Positions 53,501-58,730 of a stretch of DNA of 58,730 nt are shown here, piece after piece (the stretch's first letter is position 1; each line of letters begins with the position of its first letter). The notes beneath the pieces are model-generated. The model worked only from the letters and a program-made list of their open reading frames with translations. It was not told the origin of the DNA and made no database searches. The DNA lies in contig CAYOBW010000011.1 in assembly GCA_964402115.1 (NCBI GenBank), forward strand, positions 1 to 58,730, given 5' to 3'. Made by a program: the position numbers and the translations under genes. This DNA comes from CAYOBW01 sp964402115. Its GTDB lineage: Bacteria; Verrucomicrobiota; Kiritimatiellia; UBA8416; CAYOBW01.

Positions 53501-56293
53501 CAACCGGCAACTGACGGCGGCGGCGTTGAAGTTGGTGACCTCCCACACGCCGAGCAGGCTGCGCTTGTTGGCGAGGCTGTCATCGTCGTTGGGGAAGGGG
53601 ACCCGCCAAGGCGCGCTGGCGCTGCCGTTCTGCCGGCGGAAGGCCCCGATCTTGTAGCGCAGCGTGGCGCCGTCCGGCACGTCCGCGGCCGGGATTTCGC
53701 CGGACCACCAGTCCGTCACCAGTCCGCCGGCCTCGGTGATGTTGGCGCGGAAGGCCATGGCCACCGCGCGCGTTGCGCCTACGCCCTCGCCGCCGGCGCC
53801 TTCCGGGTAGGTCGCACCGTCCGTCGTGTAGTAGAGGTACAGGGCGTTGACGTCGTTCTGGTAGCCCATCTTGGCCCAGACCGTGATGGGCTGGCCGGCG
53901 GCTGCTGCCGGCGCGGGGCTGAACTGCGAGGCGCCCGCGTGGTTGCTCTGCGCCGGGTCGTGGAATAGCCAGCGGGCGGTCTCGGTGTCGCTGTCGCGGC
54001 CCTCGACGCCGGTGCTGATCGTGAAGCCGGCCTGGCCGATGACCGCGCTGTACGTTTCGGCTCCGGGCGAGCCGATGACGTTGTGCCGCTCCGTGTTGCG
54101 CGCGGCGAACTTCTCGCGGTGGCTGCGCTGCACGAAGCGCGTCGTTTCGTAGCCCAGGAAGATGTCGTTTGCCAGCGCCGGCGGGTTGTCGCGCGGGTCG
54201 CCGCCGGCGTGGCGGAGGCCGTTGAGGTCCACGCCGCCATCGAGGCGCATGAGCACGCTCGCCGCCGAGCCGTCCACGCGGGCCACGAAGCGCAGGTTCG
54301 TGGCCGTAGTGACGTGGGGCACGGTCATCGTGTAGGCGAAGTCCGTGGCGTTGGGGTCCGTCACGCCGTGCGGGTTGAAGGCCGGGTCGCCGTCGGGGCC
54401 GTCCGCGCGGGTGCAGGTGAGCGTGGGGCAGGGGCGGCCGTTGGCGTAAAGGGTCACCGGGCGCCCGCCGGCGCGCGCCCAGGCGTCGGCGTCCTCGGGG
54501 CTGCGCCAGGAGAAGGCGAAGTAGCCGCCAGGGGGCGTGATGACCTTGATCTTCTGGTCGGAAGGTACGGTGTAGAAGAAGCCGGCAGCGCCGGCGGCGT
54601 ATTGCCAGAGGCGGGCGCCGGGGGGGAAGGCGGTGGCCACCTCGCGGTACATGCCGGCGGCATAGTTGTCGTTCATGATGAAGAACAGCACGGTTCCGTC
54701 CGTGTCGCTCATGCCGCGGTTCTCGCGCTTATCGCGCCGCTCGAAGGCGACAACGTCGGCATCGGCCCAGCGCGGGATCTGGCCCTCGCTGGCGGCGCCG
54801 TTGTTGTCGTAGCGCTGGGGGCCGCGGGCGAAGTGATTGTGGAGATAAACCAGGTTCGGAATGCGGGGATCCCCGAACTGCCCGAGGAAGGCCGTGTTCG
54901 CGTGGCGGGGAAAAGCCCCGCCGCTCTCTCCCAGCGTTTCGGCCTGGTGGTTGCCGTCGGTGTAGACGCAGGGCAGCCCCTCGCGCAGGAGGATCAGGGC
55001 GTGCTGCAACTCGGGCCGGGAGGCGTAGTCGTCGTCATGGCTCTTGATGTAGGCCACGCCGGTCTCGGCGCTGAAGCCGCGCCCGCCGGCCTTGTCGAGT
55101 TCCTGCAGCGCACCCCAGGGGCTGCCGAGGTTGCCGTTGAGGTAGCCGTGCAGCCGGCTGTCGACAAGCCGCATGCCCGCATCGATGTAGCCGCCGACCC
55201 CCGGCGGTTCGCCGAGGTGTTCGCCGAACATCATCAGATCGTCGCGTCCGTGCCCCTGCTCGGTCTCGGTGTTGAACACCGTGTCGCGATGGCTGGAGTC
55301 GCTGAAGCCGCGGGTCAGGTTGAACTGCTGCTGCGCCTGGCCGCAGTAGCCGGCGGAGCTGGCGTCCTTGTCGGCGCCGGACTGCTGGCCGAAGAAGTAG
55401 TCGGGGACGTGCTTGACGGCGTCCAGTCGCAGGCCGTCGATGTGCGTGCGGTCCACGAGCCAGCGGGCGGCGCGCACGAGATAGGCGCCCACGTCCTCCT
55501 CGTACAGCCAGGCGTTGGCCGGGTCGGCGAGCATGGCGCGCGTGAGCGTGTTGGACAGCCCGAAGCCGACGTACTCGGCGCCGGAGGGGCCGGGTTTGTA
55601 GCAGTAGTACTCCGGGTTGTCCGGGTGGCGCACGAGTTTGATCTTGGGTACATGCTCGCCTTCGGTGCGGCCGAAGTTGCCGTTGTCGGGGGTCTCCTGC
55701 GCGATGTCGATCAGGTCCGAGAAGTTGCGGTACTGGATCTGCCAGCTGTCGCTCCAGTTGGCCACGTTGTCCCACTTCCGGTAAAACCCCTCGGCCGTGA
55801 GGCGCAGGTGGAAGTCCTCGGGCACCATGCCCGGGTAGAGTTTGACCGGCGTGTAGGCGTCGTAGCCCGGGACGTCGAAGGCGCGGTGATTCATGATGTT
55901 GTCCACGTACACGCGCAGCCCGAAGCGGTGGGCGGTTTCGATCAGGCGCAGCAGCTCGGCCTCGGTGCCGTAGCGGGTGCGCACCGAGCCGCGCTGGTCC
56001 TTGCTGCCGAGGTCGAACGGGTCCCAGCAGTCGTAGCCGACCGACAGCCCGCCGCTGCCCTTGGTGGGAGGCGGCAGCCAGAGCGCGTCGTACCCGACCT
56101 CGGCCAGCTCGGGCAGCTTGTCGGTGAGCTCCCGCCAGCTGGTGTTGAAGTACTGCAGGATGACCTCACCACGCGCGCTAAGCGCGTTGCCGAACGCGAG
56201 CAGACCGGCGAGGAGCAGCGCCGCAGGGATGCGGGAAGGCGCGCTGGAGGGCAGGCGGAACAGGTCGGGGCCATGGCGTTGAAACTGTTTCAT
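47528..56293 (-). CDS. 2921-aa exported amylase: GH13 plus thrombospondin-3 repeats plus GH57-like region
   Basis: The ATG at 56293 gives a signal peptide (1-42, ending SARGE). The GH13 barrel (about 43-615) has VYVDNIMNHRAF, HIDGLRLDAVKHVPDY (nucleophile Asp), MMFGEHLGEP (acid/base Glu) and IKSHDDDY, so the catalytic triad is intact and alpha-1,4-glucan hydrolysis is expected. Several beta-sandwich domains follow. Calcium-binding DxDxDG thrombospondin-3 repeats lie near 1500-1765 (LPDSDGDGLPDGLES, NPDTDRDGLPDGLED, NPDTDGDTLPDGWEA). A glucodextranase-C-like module (about 1805-2000) and a GH57-like region (about 2070-2480; ALLHGNQ, FWTPERLLDG with Glu2226) come next, then another DxDGDG stretch and the NRFYRIG tail. 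The second catalytic region lacks a clear acidic partner. Confidence 0.85.
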   Translation of the reverse strand: MKQFQRHGPDLFRLPSSAPSRIPAALLLAGLLAFGNALSARGEVILQYFNTSWRELTDKLPELAEVGYDALWLPPPTKGSGGLSVGYDCWDPFDLGSKDQRGSVRTRYGTEAELLRLIETAHRFGLRVYVDNIMNHRAFDVPGYDAYTPVKLYPGMVPEDFHLRLTAEGFYRKWDNVANWSDSWQIQYRNFSDLIDIAQETPDNGNFGRTEGEHVPKIKLVRHPDNPEYYCYKPGPSGAEYVGFGLSNTLTRAMLADPANAWLYEEDVGAYLVRAARWLVDRTHIDGLRLDAVKHVPDYFFGQQSGADKDASSAGYCGQAQQQFNLTRGFSDSSHRDTVFNTETEQGHGRDDLMMFGEHLGEPPGVGGYIDAGMRLVDSRLHGYLNGNLGSPWGALQELDKAGGRGFSAETGVAYIKSHDDDYASRPELQHALILLREGLPCVYTDGNHQAETLGESGGAFPRHANTAFLGQFGDPRIPNLVYLHNHFARGPQRYDNNGAASEGQIPRWADADVVAFERRDKRENRGMSDTDGTVLFFIMNDNYAAGMYREVATAFPPGARLWQYAAGAAGFFYTVPSDQKIKVITPPGGYFAFSWRSPEDADAWARAGGRPVTLYANGRPCPTLTCTRADGPDGDPAFNPHGVTDPNATDFAYTMTVPHVTTATNLRFVARVDGSAASVLMRLDGGVDLNGLRHAGGDPRDNPPALANDIFLGYETTRFVQRSHREKFAARNTERHNVIGSPGAETYSAVIGQAGFTISTGVEGRDSDTETARWLFHDPAQSNHAGASQFSPAPAAAAGQPITVWAKMGYQNDVNALYLYYTTDGATYPEGAGGEGVGATRAVAMAFRANITEAGGLVTDWWSGEIPAADVPDGATLRYKIGAFRRQNGSASAPWRVPFPNDDDSLANKRSLLGVWEVTNFNAAAVSCRLHNDYGASTTGLTEGFHVLRARAFLERDNRASIYNTFVQPFYYDTALPAGEVLYPRGAPQEPELLSQGEYTVVVRTDPTVRQVSFNIDDDTPANDDGQTGQAYGNGTNAAGSRAWAPASEVTPSSTLASPYPGEWRFTYRNIPSGGGAATLRVRLLELSSSTNMVLADAAGHFTTLQRQVRTGAPTQRLFFQWPAQDGAEVREGWSIRVSFSRGLADGLDDQALRERFLVRVDGNALGLERYAITRDADGTYGLLAFSMPNVYNGDPNLLHDLEVTHTTGTGLVLEAHRFVKAAPADTGPHIDIVNPPEYDSDGKPYVIVLPDVPTPTPGQRQFTIRVETDLSARHVWLVFPEGNGNATPYATLSNRLPALASAAAGTNRILGVAQPLTGTLTVTQNTARVMGTGTAFLAELSGGMHVGLAGQTVVVTQVESDVSAALAAPYPGATAAGVAGAVLPAFDTALTAGDIVRVNGALLRVAEVESPAAVRTDTAFPGPTAVSQTVYRISGNPSASGNRLYWHFLWSDLREGTYRIVANVNTNASDTATVSASAVRNTRVVFREVATNDVADLDDDDDGLYDVDESTPKDLPAGNSEEWRSGDVHVWQIYGRTDPLLPDSDGDGLPDGLESGWRVPIATNHTDVAADSNGDGYPNFLPDLDPPFYNTVPDSSGLPHYVFSDSRTRRINGSLTDPQNPDTDRDGLPDGLEDRNRNGWVDGDGRPLQPRTSNPWSDRPTLADWPDGIWDAAWRETDPNDADTDGDGASDGYAEDVDLDGVIDGDTNSNRVHDVGELWLETDPLNPDTDGDTLPDGWEARYALDPLNDGITNHVSLRTGLAITNAEHGAAGNPDGDRILVGGELREYTNKMEYQNGTNPRVPDSLDPPPPGSITVGRGRLLGITGGRTNYEEFTDWRAADCLVLDEYEGAGNNNQSGDLYLAWDGWDTSRDIVAFYAHDGGDPANGGDGKFYFRLDFHDLLAHAEEGHLDAYVVIDFNSPDAGEMNLPDDVDAITHMRWEAVVAVYQTGAGAVYVDDPANPAHTSAVGQDLAATGVRRRGQAAADGFVDAYFNHELDAVEFCISRQALIDAGWSGSGASNFNYQVFTTADGTSNSPVGPGDIGGRNDIRDSILDDWIAEDYWQSQQGLRNELFSWWKGTARAGRAKVAALLHGNQAIQPGCVVQDLVNTGRGAGLYRPLDAHAVFAAPLNLHVSATLASAMQWARVDPAAGQPWRDGPSLNRRIAALVATNLVYLLPGTFSDHMLPYFSRAFNRANADLARRYIETIYRTRLDPATAVFWTPERLLDGQDLGDGSVFDKVRDLGYTHTVLDQDTHLFNWFGREDSLSDNGYRINRIDGVKCFAIHNTPSAAMFTPVDNGVDTTLRQILNRKARSGTQDQVLVLFAGWEALTDNARADAYDTLVRWCANRPWTPLVALQQIAAGAVHARGDPAGDAWGVVERDAPALGKQAHNWLNHASMGPGDNGNFDNWYVGNTREESLAGRRFALRSGGPLTAPYGMLYSGGLVREAWDAVNGITHSNLAALAQAALHASVFQTAFHNEGSQDLRRFSTGAYMFPATSSNSLASFALIAQAQTRTAAVYAQADAWAAAAASLTGTVARAADADLDGEDEYLLYNRRLCVVLERLGGRLIAAWVRVPRTAAIYQVIGNPAGFAGSATEEEGSANVSTQGQTVTVGAYRTSALKDWWDGSRSYVNDLYVVTPWSNGWRAVSSDGRIAKTVQLPADSAVLEVRYTVPGSLYVRHGLSPHLDDLLVNGQSTLAPERQEGGVLTVANTNYTTTVNARVAYGDAGHGAVYNALATDEDTNRVDYTTLRMRNQAQTHQVELRGTGTFSFALAFDAAPSDWDGDGMPNSYEDAFGLETNALGGAEQDADHDGMVNRDEYLAGTSPLDPSDALAVTDLRRQAAGWRVRFSTRAQRDYTIWYRNQPLPGDAWNRAGTNRIPGTGGTVEWLDDGSRTTPHPFAATNRFYRIGAQMAE

Positions 56294-56506
56294 GCTGATG
56301 CGGTTAGTATAGACCGCAGCACCGGCGGCGAGGCAAGCGGTTTCGCCCGGCTGGAGAAACGGCCCAGTGGCGCAGGGTGGGAGGGCGCTAACGGCGGGGA
56401 CCGCCGTCTCCACGCCTCGTCGCCTGCCCACGGAATGGAGACGGCCGTCCCCGGCCGTTTTGCGCGATGTGAGCCCACCGCGTCACTGTGGCGTTGCCGG
56501 CTGGAC
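56294..56506. other. 213-bp intergenic region with repeat
   Basis: Between the amylase start and the end of the Ig-repeat gene, both on the minus strand. Most of it is the palindromic repeat copy B (56388-56500). The amylase start has no strong Shine-Dalgarno sequence upstream. Confidence 0.5.
56388..56500. repeat. ~115-bp palindromic repeat upstream of amylase giant, copy B
   Basis: The left arm AACGGCGGGGACCGCCGTCT and CCACGCCTCGTCGCC are nearly identical to copy A at 30884-31005, followed by the complementary ATGGAGACGGCCGTCCCCGG arm and a matching GAGCCCACCGCGTCACT. It sits about 95 bp upstream of the amylase start. Confidence 0.75.
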
Positions 56507-56849
56507 CTAATGAGTCACGGCGCGAACGCGGTAGAAGTACGGCCCGTTACCCACCGCCGTCCGATCCGTGTGGACATTCAGCGGCGGGGTCGGCGGCAGG
56601 TTGCTCGCCACGACGTGGTTGAATCCCAGCCGCAGGCTCGTGGCGCGGTCCAGGCTGTAACGCCTGTTCGCTTCGCTGAACCACTGGATGACGGCTCCCT
56701 GGCCGGACGACAGGGTCGCGCCCGTTGACGGGAACGATACCGTGAGACACGATTCGTCGTTCGTGGGTGAAGTGCCCGCGACGATTTCCGACCAGTCGGA
56801 CATGCCGTCGCCGTCCGCGTCCAGCGTGTCGCTGTACGCGCAGCCTGTG

Positions 56850-58010
56850 ACCGGACGGGTCTCACCCTGACCGACGCCCGTGAAGACCACGCTCTGGCTG
56901 TGCGCAGCGGCCTCGGCCGGGGTGTATCGCACGGTCACCGACTGCTGCTCTCCCGCGCCAAGACTGTAGCTGCCGCCGGACACAATCGAGAATGGAGCTC
57001 CCACGCTGGCGCTGCCCGCCAGCGTGCCGCCGCCGGTGTTCTGGACGGAGAAGGCCAGGTCCGCCAGCGTCCCGACCTCGAGTGAACCGAAGTCGAGCCC
57101 CGCCGGCGTGACCGCCATGGCCTGGGCCGTGCGCGCGCTGCCGGTGACCGGGCGGGTGGCGTCGCCGCCGCCCGTGAAGGTCACGTCCTGGCTGTGCGTG
57201 GCGATTGCGGTCGGGCTGTAGCGCACGGTCACGGTCTGGCTCGCGCCCGCGGCGAGGCTGTAGCTGCCGCCGGCCACGATCCAGAACGGCGCCGGCACAC
57301 TGGCGCTACCCGCCAGCGTGCCGCCGCCCGTGTTCTGCACGGTGAAGGTCAGGTTTGACGCTGTCCGGACCAAAACCGAGTGGAAATCCAGGCCTGCCGG
57401 CGACACCGCCAGCACCGGGGCCGGGTAGGCGCTGCCGGTGACGGGGCGCGTGGCTCCGCTGCCGCCCGTGAACGTCACGTTCTGACTGTGCGCGCCGGTT
57501 GCGATCGGGCTGTAGCGCACGGTCACCGCCTGGCTCGCGCCCGCCGCGAGGTTGTAGGCGCCGCCCGACACGATCGAGAACGGCGCCGGCACCGTGGCGC
57601 TGCCGGACAGCGTGCCGCCGCCGGTGTTCTGCACGCTGAAGGTCAGGTTTGACGTGGTCCCGACCAGGATCGTGCCGAAGTCACGGCTGGCCGGTGTCAC
57701 CGCGAGCACCGGGGCCGTGTACGCGCTGCCGGTGACGGGGCGCGTGGTCCCGCTGCCGCCCGTGAACGTCACGTTCTGGCTGTGCGTGCCGCTCGCGGTC
57801 GGGCTGTAGCGCACGGTCACCGTCTGGCTTGCGCCCGCGGCGAGGTTGTAGGCGCCGCCGGACACGATCGAGAACGGCGCCGGCACCGTGGCGCTGCCGG
57901 ACAGCGTGCCGCCTCCGGTGTTCTGCACGCTGAAGGTCAGGTTCAACGTGGTCCCGACCAGGAGCGAGCCGAAAGCCCGGCTGGCCGGCGTTACCGCCAG
58001 GCCCGGATCC
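56850..58010 (-). repeat. Four ~298-bp in-gene repeats encoding Ig-type domains
   Basis: The segments from roughly 57990, 57712, 57413 and 57120 downward repeat the same order. The first two units differ at only a handful of positions over more than 100 bases (compare 57848-57965 with 57546-57663), pointing to recent duplication. Confidence 0.85.
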
Positions 58011-58442
58011 GCGTAGCGCAACTGGAAGACGTTGCGGTAGGACTGGATGCTCCCGGTGGACGCGCTCACGCTTGACCCGAGGAGGGCGCGCTGGGAGCCC
58101 GACTCCGAGGTCGCCCCCGTGATCAGGCCTCCGTTCGCGCTGCTCCATCTGATCTCGATGAGCAGGTTGTCCGTGCCGTTGTAGGCGAAGGGCGTGTCGA
58201 ACGCGATCTCGTTCCACTTGTTCTCGGTCCAGTTCAGTGCGAGCGAGGACTTGGACAGGACCAGGACCGGCGTCTTCCCGGAGTAGTTGTCGCTGAAGGT
58301 GGTTGACAGCGAGGTTCGCGACGTGTGGCAAAAGTAGATCTTGGCGCCGCCGAAAGTCCCACTGTACTGGTTGTACGTGGTATCGTTGGCGAACATGCTG
58401 AGCGCTTCGAACCGGCGCGCCGCGTTACTCAACTCGCTGGCT

Positions 58443-58461
58443 GATACCAGAACCTGGTATC
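58443..58461 (-). other. Perfect 7-bp hairpin just downstream of the in-frame TGA
   Basis: GATACCA and TGGTATC are perfect inverted arms with a 5-base loop that reads GGTTC on the coding strand. The stem begins 13 nt and the loop 20 nt after the TGA at 58475-58477. The geometry is compatible with a recoding hairpin but may be chance. Confidence 0.4.
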
Positions 58462-58730
58462 GTGCGCTGGATTGTCAATACCCACACCACGGTTTTTGCG
58501 ACCAGGTGTTCCCCGTGCCGCCAATGTTGGCCGTGCCGGCCGAGGCAAGCGATGCCCATCCCGCGAGCAAACCGATTATCAAGCCCAGACGACGCATAAG
58601 CCCTCCTTGCACGTGATCACACAACGGCGCAATCCTAACACGGCCCCTGTCCCGTAAGCAACCGTCTTGCAGCGCCAGGGTGCACGCACGCTCTTGTATG
58701 GCACCGAGAGCCCACCCGTCGCTGCGCAGG

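Larger units (their letters stand above)
56507..58597 (-). pseudogene. Exported Ig-repeat (ASPM/SPD-2/Hydin-like) protein interrupted by in-frame TGA
   Basis: An ATG at 58597 with an excellent ribosome site (AAGGAGGG) begins a signal peptide (LGLIIGLLAGWASLASAG). The same frame meets TGA at 58475-58477 (codon 41) and then stays open to 56507. Beyond the stop are RYQVLVSASEL, a ~120-aa N-terminal domain, four near-identical ~99-aa Ig-type repeats (each LAVTPASxxFGxxxVGTxxNLTFSVQNTGG) of the ASPM/SPD-2/Hydin type, one DADGDGMSDWSEIVAGTSP calcium-binding-like segment and the FYRVRAVTH tail. Either the gene is broken, the base is an error, or the stop is read through; a TTG at 58432 could restart without a signal peptide. 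The ~298-bp repeats are also strongly similar at DNA level. Confidence 0.7.

Noticed and set aside
54083..56728. Plus-strand 881-codon frame opposite the amylase N-terminus
   Set aside because: Val/Gly/Ala/Arg-rich shadow frame; the minus strand carries the complete GH13 catalytic motifs.

Overview
This 58.7-kb window is G+C-rich (about two thirds by eye) and carries no rRNA, tRNA or CRISPR array that I can see. The gene set points to the PVC superphylum, most likely Kiritimatiellota/Verrucomicrobiota/Lentisphaerota. The pointers are very large exported proteins with lamin-tail, CotH, RHS, thrombospondin-3 and ASPM/SPD-2/Hydin-like modules that end in a common FYR(V/I/L) tail, an HzsA-like dihaem protein, four-helix-bundle proteins with Ser-Asp tails, and several families of intergenic palindromic repeats. 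This assignment is inference from gene content, not from a marker gene.

Left part (1-18.3 kb): mostly housekeeping and metabolic genes. A four-gene minus-strand operon (4253 to 570) encodes a corrinoid protein, a zinc-type homocysteine methyltransferase, a pterin-binding methyltransferase and a PanE-like reductase. The first three look like a methionine synthase in separate pieces, or a related corrinoid methyl-transfer system. A divergent AraC-type regulator faces the operon across an intergenic region with three ATCGAAT half-sites. Next come a YfiM-like lipoprotein, a COG2509 FAD protein whose conserved N-terminus lies upstream of any canonical start, a HAD-fold protein lacking its catalytic residues and translationally coupled to thiC, mazG, an exported phosphodiesterase, a sugar-phosphate transferase/DivPAP2 pair, a NERD protein, and an incomplete F-type ATPase operon (atpB-E-F-H only) that runs into a lower-GC DUF3592 gene.

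Right part (18.3-58.6 kb): dominated by giant exported proteins. These are a 2038-aa lamin-tail/CotH protein, a 4210-aa protein with seven ~257-aa glycine-rich repeats, a beta-helix, an RHS core and an internal HExxH domain, a 1076-aa LamG/propeller protein with two CXXCH haem motifs, a 2921-aa GH13 amylase with thrombospondin repeats and a GH57-like second catalytic region, and an Ig-repeat protein whose reading frame has a TGA just after the signal peptide. Between them lie a TPR membrane protein, a GH29 fucosidase, gcvT and a GH3 glucosidase. Together with the fucosidase, glucosidase and amylase this suggests extracellular polysaccharide use and a large cell-surface protein investment.

Non-coding structure: two MITE-like nested inverted repeats (7.9 and 25.4 kb), a ~115-bp palindromic repeat placed upstream of both the RHS giant and the amylase giant, three copies of a CTCCCCGGAGGGG-type repeat, and a 659-bp gene-free stretch (28249-28907) that is almost entirely repeats and hairpins.
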